DNA from: Multifurca ochricompacta
Taxonomy: Eukaryota; Basidiomycota; Agaricomycetes; Russulales; Russulaceae
DNA: 64,000 nucleotides
Reading direction: 5' to 3'
Assembly: GCA_022496185.1 (NCBI GenBank)
Contig: WTXG01000148.1
Span: 26,322 to 90,321, forward strand
In this document: positions 9,676-20,140 of the stretch, piece after piece
Layout: every line of letters begins with the position of its first letter
How positions within the stretch are numbered: the stretch's first letter is position 1
The notes under the pieces: generated by a model
The model's input: only the letters and a program-made list of their open reading frames with translations
Told to the model about the DNA's origin: nothing
The model's database searches: none
Position numbers and translations under genes: made by a program

Positions 9676-11850
9676 ATCAGCCCACGAGCGACATAGCTCC
9701 GGGTTCATGTTTTGGGAGACTTGTGCCCATAGGTCCATGTCATGAAGGCTGACTATGGCCACCTTTGCGAACAGCTCTTCTGGTAGGACAGTTACGTTGT
9801 CGTTGTCATCTTCCCCTGTATGCATGTCCAGCCTTCGTGACAGTGCATCTGCCCGCGCATTCTGACTTCCTGCAATGTGCTTTAGGATGAAGTCATACTC
9901 CTCAAGCTCCAGAACCTCTCATGCCACATGTTGACTGATCTTGTGGGGTTCTTTCCAGTACAATAGGTTGGAATGATCGGTGTAGATGACTGTTTTGTGA
10001 GGATTTCCTGCTAGATATGGCCACCAATGTTGTAGCACCTTGACTATGGCTAGAAGTTCTCGGTCCCAAATGTCGTAGTTTCGCTCAGCAGATGAAAAGG
10101 TTTCTGAGTAGTATGCCACCGGGTGAAGCACTTGTAAACTGTCTCTTTGATACAGTACTGCCCTGTTCACAAAGCGGGAGGCGTCTACTTCCAATTCGAA
10201 GGGGCAACTCAGATCAGGTTGGGTGAGTACTGGTTCTGAGCCCACCAGATCTCTGATCTGTTCAAATGCCTGTTGTTGTTCAATGTCCCAATGCCAGGGC
10301 ACGTCCTTTTTCAGGAGGTCATTTAGTGGTCGTGCAATGCCCGAAAATCCCTTGACGAAGCGTCGATAAAAATTGCAGAATCCAATGAAGGATCGGACAT
10401 CCTTGACACAAACTGGCATCGGCCATTCTTGAACCCCTTGTACTTTAATGGGATCCATGCGTACTCATCCTCCCTCTAGGATAACTCTGAGGTACTTGAC
10501 GCTTTGCTGCTCGAAGGAACACTTTGCTGGTTTGAGGTACAGATCATGTTCATGTAATATGTCTAGCACCTGATGTACTCGCTCTCGGTGGTGGTTCAAA
10601 TCGTTGGTGGTGGCAACCAGGATGTCGTCCATGTAAACTACCACCTCGCTGGTAAGGATAAGTTCTCGGAAGATGTGGTTCATCATAGATTGGAACGTTG
10701 CTGGCGAGTTCGTGAGTCCGAAAAACATGACATTTGGTTCAAATAACCCTTGGTTCGTCTTGAATGCCGCTTTGCACTGGTCGCCCTCTTTAATCCTTAC
10801 ATTATTGTAGCCCCAGCATATGTCCATTTTCGAAAAGAGGGACTTATCCCGCATGGTGTCGATAAGCTCGGAAATGAGGGGTAGGGGATAGGCATTCTTT
10901 ACTGTGTACGTGTTAATCTTTCGGTAGTCTTGGACTGGTCGTAGCTTGCCATCCTTCTTCTTAATGAAGAAGAAGGGTGAGGTGTATGGTGACTTGGACA
11001 GGCAAATGTATCCCTTGGCTAGGTGTTCCTCAAGGAACTCAGTAAGCGCAGCCTGTTCAGTCTGGGATAGCAGGTAGATTTTGCAATCTATGGCAGCTGG
11101 TGTATCAGGGAGGAGGTCGATAGCATGATCCCATGGTCATTCTGGGGGAAAGTGATGTGACTCCTCTTCAGAGAACACCTTCCAATGCCGTTGGTAAATG
11201 CTCGGCACTACATCATGGTAAGTCTTTTCATCCTGCCCTTGTGCTGCCTTCTGGGCCAGTTCTGATGCCTTGGTGACATAGCAATGACCAGGGTCATCAT
11301 CTTCTTCTGTACGTGCAGTCCTTGCTGCTGGGTGTCTGATTGTATAATCATAGCCAAGTGACGTGATAATGGTTGGGTATGAATCCTTATCCATTGTTGC
11401 ATCGGCCCAGTTGATTTTAGGTTCAAAAGCAGCAAGCCATGGGTATCCCAAGATAAGATCTTCATCTCCTAGGTCGGTAATCAAGAAGCGAATAATCTTT
11501 GTTATTTCCCCAACCTGGACATTCAAGTCTGTATAGTGGGTAATCTTTCCAGCGCGATTGGCCATTCTGTCAATATTCCAGATATTCTTTTCTTGGGGAA
11601 GTGCCAGCCTTCCCAGACCCATCGTTCTGACTAGTCGTGGGTGAATGAAGTTGTCTGTGGCTCCAGAGTCCACTAAGATGTCTTGATCGGCCATCCTCTG
11701 TGTAGTTTCAAAATGGACTGGTATTTTTAATGACTTGAATCGACTAGCATACACAGAGGTAACATGGAGTGCTCGTGCCCAGGCTGATGGGTTTGAGCCT
11801 AACAAAAATCCTTCTTTGCAAACGCCTTTTCTACTAGGATGGCGCATACT
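9676..11850 (-). pseudogene. pol: pol fragment of element B
   Basis: Minus-strand protease (VDSGATDNF near 11660), RT with YMDD (near 10625), RNase H (about 10250-9960) and the start of integrase (MDLWAQVSQ near 9740). Compared with element A it keeps Arg (CGA) at the RT position where A has TGA. It carries other breaks: between 11137 and 10854 the frame is interrupted, and stops occur near 10460 and 9916. Truncated at 9676. Confidence 0.85.
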
Positions 11851-13319
11851 TCCTCACTCTCTTTCATCATGTTAGCCCATATATCCTGGGCCTTCTCTTC
11901 TTTTGATCGTTTGTCCACAGTGGGTGGGTTGTTCTGAGCAGGGCTTTCTGTTGCAGGCGTAATGGTGGCCATGGCAGCGCATGCCCCCCTCTTGGGACAA
12001 TCCTGTGACTTATGTCCCAATGCTTTGCAATGAAAGCATCGCCCTTCTTTCATTAATGTCTGCCACTCTTCTTCTGTGAGTGCTGCCCAAGCTCGGGCTC
12101 AATCCATGGAGGTATCCATAGCATTTGGATCCCGCTGGGTATGCTGGGCAGGTTTTACTCCAAAGGTGGCCTTCCACTGGTCACAGGTCTTTCCTTTCTT
12201 GGTGTCAACTCCAAACCGTGTTTGGAAGTCTAGGTAGTCTTGTTGCTGCCATCAGGCAGCGTCGACCCAACTGTCCCAATCGTGAGGATGATGGAACTGA
12301 ATGATATTTTTGACTAGTGGGTTGGGTAGTCCTTGCGAGAAGAGGTCTAATGTTGCCTCCTCATCTGTGTCATAGCTGGCTCTGTTGGCCAGACTCCTGA
12401 ACTTGGCTACGTATGCATCCAGTTTGCCTTTCTCCATCCTGAGGGATTTTAATTCCCAGGCTGCCTTTTGTTTGGCCTGCCCATCTGTGAAGGGGTTCTT
12501 AAAATTGTCAGCAATGGTCTCCCAAAGACCTTCACTCATAGTATGACACCCACTCTCAACTTGTTCGTTTAACCACTCCAGCTGTTCCATAGTCCAGTCG
12601 TCTACCGCATCCCCGTGAATTAAGGAGAGGAACAGATTGGCATGCTGAAATGGATTGACAATCTGTGGAACATCATGATTGAAGTTTTTAAAGGTCATGA
12701 ACTCCAACATGAACTTTTTGCTTTGCGAGTGGTCTCTGTTAAATGTTTGGGGTAGCACTCCTGACAGTCGTCCTGAAGGGGGAGGAATGTTTGGTGGTGC
12801 CACCGTAGGGGCCGGCGGGGCAGGATCTGGAAGTTGGGCAGTGATGGTAGACATGTGTGGGTATGATGGGATGATGGTTCTTGTTGATTGTATCGATATC
12901 TGTGGAGTTGTCAAAGCAGGGGCTCTGATCGTGACAACTGCCGGTGCAACCGGAGACATAGATGCTGCTAATGCCGGTGCTTCTTCTTCACTGGGTTCTT
13001 CCACATACTCCTCTGGTTTGGAGTCTGTGATAATGGCCGGGGGGTTCTCCCTCCACGGGCCTAGTCCAAATTCGGGTGGGGCAGGTCCTGTAGTGACCCA
13101 AGAGTGTCAGCTATCTGAGTATCAGATACAATACCAAACTCTTTTCTCGTCGTCATATTCTACTGGTTGGTATCTTCCGTCATGATAGACATAGTATCCA
13201 AACTCAGTTTCAAAGTCTTTCCAGGTGGCAGAGCCAAGTACCTGTTGTGAAAGATTATTCTCGTCTCTGCATTCAATGAGTTCTTCTCGGAAGAGTGTCT
13301 GGCTGCGGCTGGAAGCCAC
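11799..13319 (-). pseudogene. gag: gag of element B, several stops
   Basis: Starts MASSRSQ at 13319 and contains the capsid region and a CCHC knuckle (CFHCKALGHKSQDC near 12030). A TGA near 12250 replaces the same Arg codon that is TGA in element A, and two further stops lie near 13120 and 12100. The 3' end overlaps pol by a -1 frame offset at a T5 run (plus-strand AAAAA at 11804-11808), as in element A. Confidence 0.83.
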
Positions 13320-13325
13320 TGTGAG

Positions 13326-13336
13326 AGACTCGACTT
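13326..13336 (-). other. Self-priming primer-binding site of element B
   Basis: On the minus strand AAGTCGAGTCT lies two bases after the LTR end (13339). Its exact complement, AGACTCGACTT, is inside the LTR at 13573-13563, about 35 bases after the TATA box. Confidence 0.62.
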
Positions 13337-13338
13337 GA

Positions 13339-13932
13339 TGTTACGTCCGGTGTGGGACGTTCTGCATGACTTGTGCGACAGCATTAATCGAGGATTTCAG
13401 ATAAGAAGTCAATAGGACTTCTTGGAGTTCAGAGGGGATGAGTCAAAGTCAAAGGGGCCGTTCCCTGAGACTATGTTGAGCAGAAGAGTGCCAGAAGCAC
13501 TGAGACAAATGAGTCAGAGGTTTCAAAGGGAGGTCCAGAAGATGAACACCAATGTATTCAATAAGTCGAGTCTGAGGTCTACAGCATAGTTACAGCGGAC
13601 TTATATACGTAATTGGATGGGCGTCTAGGAGATAAGAAACACGGAGTCAAGTGGGCCCAAATATACGGAAGCGGAGGGCGTAAAGTCGAGCTTCTGATAG
13701 GGTATTAAGTAAGTGTCCGGTCGTAAAGATAAGAAGATAATGGATAGGAGACAAAGACGTAAACATAAGCAAATAGAGGGCGATGAGGTGTTAACAAGTC
13801 ACGGGGATGGGTGGAGAGCATGTGATGGGTCCCAGGATGGAGACATAATCAGAAAATGTAGCGTAGGTGGAAGAGCTGGGTTCTCAGAGGGGAGTGTGAA
13901 GAAAAGAGGCGTGCTTGGTGGGGTTCGTAACA
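13339..13932 (-). repeat. LTR of element B
   Basis: 594 bp on the minus strand, TGTTACGAACCCC to CGGACGTAACA, with a TATATAAG box near 13609-13602. It is the best-preserved LTR of the family here. The base flank towards fragment C is GATAT (minus strand); the partner duplication is lost with the truncated far end. Confidence 0.9.
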
Positions 13933-14314
13933 ATATCTGAGGAGTTGTCAAAGCAGGGGCTCTGATCATGACAACTGCTGGTGCAACCAGGGGTGTAGGC
14001 AAGGCTAATACTGGTGCGTCTTCACTATTTTCTTCAATGTATTCTTCTGGTTCTGAGTCGGTGATGATCGCAGGTGGGTTTTCTCTCCACAGTCTGAGAC
14101 CAAATTCTGGTGGAGTGGGAGCAGTAGTAACCCACGAATGTTTGCTCTCTGAGTATTGGATACGATACCAGACTCTTTTTTCGTTGTTGTATTCTACCAG
14201 TTGGTATCTTCTGTCATGATAGACATAGTATCCAAACTCAGATTCAAAATCTTTCCAGACAGCAGAGCCAAGTGTCTGTTGTGAAAGATTATTCTTGTCT
14301 CTGCAGTTGATGAG

Positions 14315-15574
14315 TGTTATGACCCTACTCTTTTTCCTGACCCTGTACACCATGCCTTATTCCTTGCACCATCCTTGATCTCCTCCTTCTCTGGACCACT
14401 CTTTGATGCCCTTGGCCTGTTGCCTTGGGACCTTCCTTGATGCCTGTGGCCTGTGTGCCCAGGACCCTACCCTGATTCCTGTGACATTGTTCATAGGACT
14501 GACCTCCCATGCTGCCATTTACACCTAACCTGCTGGTAGTTATGCTGCTACACTGTTGGATGTATACCACCCTTCCTTGCTGCCTTGGCTCATGCCTTGG
14601 CCACTGCTCCTGACCCTGTCCCTGTGCTTGACACCCATAGGAACCCCTGACATTGTCCCTGCCAATCTGACCAGTCCAGACAACTAGACGACTTTGGCTT
14701 GTACTTGACCCTCTGCCAGTCATGTGACTCCTGGCCATGTGACCCTTGGCCATGTGATCCTTGACCATGTGGTCCCTGACCATGTGACTTTGGACCATGT
14801 GATCCCTGACCCTGATCACAGCATCTTCATCTGATCATTTACCCCTTTCTGATCACATGGCCCATCTGGCTCATCATTCGCTTCTCTGATTCCTGTGGGA
14901 GTATTCCCACATCCACCCTGACTCCTGTGGGACCTGTTATCTCCCCATTTACCCCTGACCCTGGTGGGAATCCTCCCACACTGATATGACTCCTGTGGGG
15001 CTGTCCCACATGATTATGCTTCTGATAAGGCTTATCCTTATCATGGACTATATTTGACATCTTATCTGCTATTGGATGATAAGGACTCTGACCCTGTTCC
15101 TGATTAGCTACAAACCAGATCCCCATACAGCATATAAGACCCTGTAGACAGTTTGTACAACCCTAGATTTGACCTCTTGGGCCTTCAGCCTAGAGATCTT
15201 AGACCCCAATACATCAGAAGCCTTTTCCCCTCTTTTTGCGTCCTTGAGATCCCTGCAGGGACCCCCATTGCCTCTGGCAATGGGTGTGTACCCTTCCCTT
15301 TGAACCCCTCTGCCATTCCCCAGGGCTCCAGTGTGCTTGGTGTGCTTCTGGCACAGCAACTGGGCCCTGTCCCCACTTAACAGCCTTAGGGGATTAGCTC
15401 CCTTTGGCTGGCTCATCCCGTCTCCCTCTGTGCTTGATTATAGCACCAAACCCTAACCGATTCCAAAGCTAGACAGTGCCCAGAATCTAGCCTTATTGTG
15501 CTAGGCTCATGGCTGAGGTAATGGACCCGCGCCGACCCGTGCACGCCACACAGAACGCTCCGCTGAGCGTAACA
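14315..15574 (+). repeat. Unusually long (1,260 bp) solo LTR or LTR-like element, TSD ATGAG
   Basis: TGTTATGACC...GAGCGTAACA flanked by exact ATGAG duplications at 14310-14314 and 15575-15579, inserted in gag of fragment C. A TATA-like CATATAAG near 15129 gives a plus-strand polarity. It has no coding capacity: the long minus-strand frames are products of internal short repeats. A hairpin with 9-bp stem CCCATTGCC/GGCAATGGG is near 15264-15284. It could be a solo LTR of a long-LTR gypsy family or a terminal-repeat-lacking derivative. Confidence 0.8.
14710..14815 (+). repeat. Short tandem repeats around CCATGTGAYC
   Basis: About six copies of a degenerate 15-20-base unit built on GACCATGTGACCCTT, inside the 1,260-bp LTR. 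The repeats create a spurious minus-strand reading frame with repeated DHM motifs. Confidence 0.75.
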
Positions 15575-15643
15575 ATGAGCTCTTCTTTGAACAAGGTCTG
15601 ACTGCAGCTGGATGAAGCCACGATGGAAGGAGACTCGACTTGA

Positions 15644-16221
15644 TGTTATGTCCAGTGCGGGACATTCTACACAACTTGTGTGACAGCATATCGTTTGTGA
15701 TTGGATAAGAAACCAATAAGGCTCCTTGGAGTGAAATGGGATGAGTCAAAGTCAAAGGGGCTGTTCCCTAAGATGATGTTGAGTGGAGAGGTGCCAGAAA
15801 CACCAAGACAGATGAGTCAAAGGTTCAAAGGGAATGTCCAGAAGACAAGCACTGATGTATTCAATAAGTCAAGTCTGAGGTCTACAAGGTAGTTACAGGG
15901 GACTTATATATGTAATCGAATGAGCATCTAAAGATAAGATATTGTAGAGTCATGTGGGCCCAAATATACGAAAGAGGAGGGTGTAAAGCCGAGCTTCTGA
16001 TAGGGAATTAAGTAAGTGTCTGGTTGTAATGATAAGGAGATAAGGGAACAACTATAGACAAAGCGACATAAACAAGGACAAAGGCAGTCACAGGGAAGGG
16101 AGCAGGGCATGTGATGGGTCCCAGGAAGGAGACATGATCAAGAAATGTAGCATAGGGGGAAGGGCAGGGTCATCATTAGGGATGGTGAAGAAAAGTGGGT
16201 CACTAGGCAGGGGTCGTAACA
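15644..16221 (-). repeat. LTR of fragment C
   Basis: 578 bp on the minus strand, TGTTACGACCCC to CTGGACATAACA. The leader just inside (TCAAGTCGAGTCT) again contains the primer-binding 11-mer, whereas the LTR copy near 15866-15876 reads AGACTTGACTT, a CpG-to-TpG change from the B-type sequence. Confidence 0.87.
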
Positions 16222-16349
16222 CACAGTGTGCACTTGAACTCATAGTTACACTATGTGACTTAGTCACACATTGTGCTGAATGCCTGCACCAGGCATTACA
16301 CATGCAGAACTATGCACATTGCACAAGATATGCCCTGCTGAGCATAACA
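16222..16349 (+). repeat. Possible 3' remnant of a long LTR
   Basis: Ends CTGCTGAGCATAACA, which resembles the end of the 1,260-bp LTR (CCGCTGAGCGTAACA), with CpG lost. Only this tail is recognisable. Confidence 0.35.
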
Positions 16350-16685
16350 TACAACCCCAAGAGGACAAGATGGGGTCTGTAGTGTGCTACAGGGCATCTT
16401 TAAATAGGTTCTAGTACTATTCTATAAAATACCAAAGCTGATCAAGCATGTGATGTAAATCTAATTAGTTATCAGTGGCTTACTTTCATAAGTACCCTGA
16501 CACATCTTATTTACTAATGTGCAATTGTTTCTGCTGGTCTGGCATTATCTAAAATACATACTAGACTACTTTAGACTACTCTATAGTCAGATTATCAATT
16601 AATATTACTCAAACAATGGCTGTGTGTATTTATAATGTCCTTTGCTGCATAAAAAATGCACATCCAGGACAGCATTGAATTTGTT

Positions 16686-17211
16686 GAACCAGAATACCAG
16701 TACAGAGATAGTCTGAGATAATTGTGATTGCATTTAGATAAAACAATTGATGAGATAAAAATGTGTCTTACATTAATCAAGATACTGAGTATATACATCT
16801 CAGATCAATCATGTGATTAAATCACTTTCATTAACAAGCAAGATAATGCATGTGTTTGTTTACTTTGATTTAGTAGCTGTATAAAGCCACTGAATCTGCT
16901 ATAGATAAAGCAGTTGCTATTGCATTATCACAAGCACCTAAGTCTCTAAGTTAACAAAGTATCTAAAATATAAGTCTGCACCATGCCCATTTCCTTCAGA
17001 ATTCCTATTTAGATGTACTATATCAGCTACTAAATTAAAGTAAACAAACACATTATCTTGCAATGTGATTTAATCACATGATTGATCTGAGATGTATATA
17101 CTCAGTATCTTGATTAATGTAAGACATGTTTTTATCTCATCAATTGTTTTATCTAAAATCTAAATGCAATCACAATTATGTTGGACTATCTCTGTACTGG
17201 TATTCTGGTTC
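16686..17211. repeat. Fold-back element with ~190-bp inverted arms
   Basis: Left arm 16686-16879 and right arm 17024-17211 are near-perfect reverse complements, starting GAACCAGAATACCAG and ending CTGGTATTCTGGTTC, around a 144-bp spacer. The sequence is AT-rich and non-coding. The flanks show no clear target duplication. It could be a fold-back MITE or an inverted duplication; the flanking stretch 16350-16685 has no recognisable gene. Confidence 0.8.
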
Positions 17212-17389
17212 ATAGAAAGCATGACTCAGCCACCAAAAGCTGCAGCCTAAGCTGCAGCTTCAGGCTTTCCAAACCTTAAGCCCGAGCTGTGGGCCACTGG
17301 AAGCCGTTTTCATGGCCTATGTCAGCCCAGCTTTTTCTGGCTCAGAAACAGCCGGCTTACAGCTTTGGGCCGAGCCGTGCACATCACTA

Positions 17390-18955
17390 TTTACCACATG
17401 GTTCAGTTTCTGGCTCTGACCCATTTGAATAAGTTTGGTCTGCTTTTGATTCCACTCTTTCAATAATAGTGAAGGTGATGTTGCCTGGGCAAGATGTGCC
17501 AACAAGGTAACAGCAAGAGGAACATAATCCACAGTTTTGATGAGTTCCTCTGCAGCATCATCATAGTCCTCTCCTATTTCCTTCTATATTTCTTTAGCAG
17601 CATCCTGGCTAAGAGTCTTCAATGGAGCCAATGTAGGCTTTGTCCACCGGGTCTGGGGCAGCCGAATCGTACCTCACATAGTGATAAGAAGAGTAACACA
17701 ATGGATTCCTGCAATCCTGGAAAGTAGCTTCTCGACAGAATGTCTTATGTCACCAGCCTGGTCCCAAGGTGACTCAAAATTGTCAAGACAGATGATAATA
17801 TCCTTTGAACATAATTTAGCATGAGTATGAGACCAGGAAGCTTTTGAGCCTCCATCCAAGACACCACCAAGTGTCTTTGCAAGTTCAACTAGGAGAGCAC
17901 CTGATGAGGAGACTGATTCGCAAGCAACAAAGTAACGAGCATCCCCGAAGTGCTCTTGAACTTGAGGGCGAGTGAGGACTGCACTTGCAAGAGTTGTCTT
18001 GCCATAACCACCAGGCCCGAGGATTGCAATGCGGGCAGGACGAGATCCGACCCCAGTGAAAATCATGTGAAGGATCTCAGCAAGCTCGGCACCACGGCCA
18101 AAGAAAATTGCAAGTGCAGATGGCTCTTGGTGTTTGGAACTTGGGGATTGTCAGTCGGCAGCGCAACATGAGTATCAACAAGATATGCCTACGTGATGAC
18201 ATCAGGGACTCCAGATAGGCCCGCATGGAGGACCTGTCAATTTTGTAAGATAATATCATTACAACCTTTTATCAGCAGCACGCATACCTGGCGCACTTCA
18301 ACCAGTGCAAAACGCACATCCAAAACCAACTCGGCCTGGTGCCAATGAGTTGGGTGAGTGACAGGGAGGATGAGACTAGGACCAACCTGGAAAGTCTGAA
18401 GTATATTTGATAGCTCCCCATCATATTGCTTGACTTTCCGTAGCAAATCCTTGCGCAGAAGAACCTTTTCAACACGTCCTACCTCCGTGCTTCGCCTAAG
18501 TGCGCTCTCAATCCCACATAGTTCACTTATGTATGATCAGCTAGTGATGGAACATCATGAAGATAGGACGTATGACTGAAAGGATTGAGCGAAGACCGGG
18601 AGGGTGATCCTTTCTCTCAAGGTTATATTTCTGGCAGGACTCTCCGACATTTACGACTAGACTGGCAACTCTGCCAAGTTTGCGCATTACAATATCCCAT
18701 TCTTCTTTGTGCTGCTTTACTTCCTGTCAAAATAAACAAAGTGGTCAACATGAAGTATAACCTAGAGTGTGGTTATATGCTCACATCCTGCATGGTGAGA
18801 ACTTGGAGTAGGAGACCTGCAACTGGGGAGATGTAAGAGATTTTTCCCACCAAAGAGCTTGCCTCCTTCAAAGCGGCGAGAGATGTCTCGATCGCGCTCA
18901 TCGCGACCCCACCACTTTCACTGATTGGCTCCGATGAGGTGGGGTGGAGGCCAGC
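17390..18955 (-). pseudogene. NLR-like STAND protein (NB-ARC/NACHT-type NTPase), decayed
   Basis: The first exon (about 18955-18787) encodes a helical N-terminal domain typical of agaricomycete NLRs (LAALKEASSLVGKISYISP, GLLLQVLTM). A likely intron precedes EVKQHKEEWDIVMRKLGRVA (from about 18725), and after further introns (one near 18390, one at about 18287-18234) comes FFGRGAELAEIL. The NTPase core is clear: Walker A GPGGYGKTT near 18010 and a Walker B-like IIICLDNFE near 17790, then degraded sequence to about 17390 (PLAVTLLAHLAQ). Stops lie near 18545 and 18200, a one-base shift before the Walker A exon, and frame breaks after 17674. Such proteins act in fungal self/non-self recognition. 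C-terminal repeats are absent. It borders the transposon cluster. Confidence 0.75.
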
Positions 18956-20140
18956 AGTTGTAGAGGGAGGGCAGATTAAGAGCCACCACGCAAGCAGTAA
19001 GACAGAACTGATTGATCGCTGCTAGATGACGCATGAAATATCCTACGGAGGGTTTTCCTGAATGAAACTGATTCTGATTGCATGATTTGATCCTGAACTG
19101 AAAAGTATATGTTTGTTTGTGGTTGAATACGGAAACGAAGGTAAGTGTCATCTTAGTGGATGCGGCTACTAGCCACAGTTGCTCAGTTGTGGGAATGTCA
19201 ACACGCGACGCGGGCTTTGCCGACCGCACCAACCAACTCCTGGTTCGATTTTTCAACAACTCACCTCCTTTCGAAACCTTTACCTTGAGCATCCCATTCA
19301 CCTATTAATTTATAAAGTCATCGTGATGACCGTTGCCCGACGAGTCCGTGGTGGGCGATACTCGCCATCTGCTTGACATTGCAATACCCACATGGGGTTG
19401 CAAACTGTAAAATTTCATGCAAAAATAAAATTGTATACTTTAACCGAGTTGAGCATGTGTAAGTTGAGACCCAAGACCCAAATTACCCATCTTAGCGTAC
19501 TCAGGGTTCCCCTTTCCCCGCTCACTGATTATATCGTAAGAAAGTATACCGAGGTTGGATAAATGAATGTGAGGTTATCGTTTTTTAGTAACTCTCGTCC
19601 TGGGCTGATTGTCGCGGTGAGTTGGTGGTCTACTTCGCATGCCATTCGTATTCTACTAGCGGTCATGGTCACAAGTTTCTGGCGGGTAGTTTGAGGGCGA
19701 TCAAGCAGGCAACCGCGTTTTTGCAACCCAGCCCATTCCCTTTACTGTGCAAGACAGTCCTCCACATCGTCAGTTAACACCGACAACTCAGAGTCAATCT
19801 GTCCACCTTGTTGCACGATGACGTTTGGAATATGGGCAAATTGCGTAAGCTCTTAGCCTCGCTGACTTGTCAGCTGTTAGAATCGCCGCCGTAATATCAA
19901 TACTGAACATCATCGCTATTTCTGCCCTTCACATGGAGCTGAAATGTTGTTCGAATGTTGTTCGAATCAAGACGATCAGGTATCCGATTAATTGATTAAC
20001 CCTCCTGACATCGCCGCGGCGGGTTTCGTTCGACATGTGCGTGGACGTACTGTTTTTGCCGCTATTAGTACACTTCACGACCAGATGGAAATCGATTAAT
20101 TATGGGGACTTGGCAACAAGCACTACAATCGTCATCATCA
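18956..20140. other. No gene recognised
   Basis: Scattered short frames only. The base composition is less AT-rich than the fold-back region. I see no conserved domain, LTR end or tRNA here. Confidence 0.6.

Larger units (their letters stand above)
9676..13932 (-). mobile_element. Ty3/gypsy element B, truncated in integrase
   Basis: Reads leftwards from an intact LTR (13932 to 13339) through the primer-binding site, gag and pol up to the start of integrase (SWAD), where it meets the outer edge of element A's 3' LTR at 9675/9676. The rest of integrase, the chromodomain, ORF3 and the second LTR are missing. It belongs to the same family as element A at the protein level. It appears to have inserted into gag of fragment C. 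Confidence 0.87.
13933..16221 (-). mobile_element. Ty3/gypsy fragment C (LTR plus gag start), interrupted by a long solo LTR
   Basis: Minus-strand LTR (16221-15644), then leader and gag start to about 15580. A 1,260-bp insertion (14315-15574) follows, and gag resumes at 14309 (NLSQQTLGSAVWKDF) and runs to APALTTPQI at 13933. There it is cut by the LTR of element B. Everything downstream in gag and pol is absent from the window. Confidence 0.83.

Noticed and set aside
14325..14819. Minus-strand frame with repeated DHM motifs
   Set aside because: Created by the CATGTGAYC tandem repeats inside the long LTR-like insertion.
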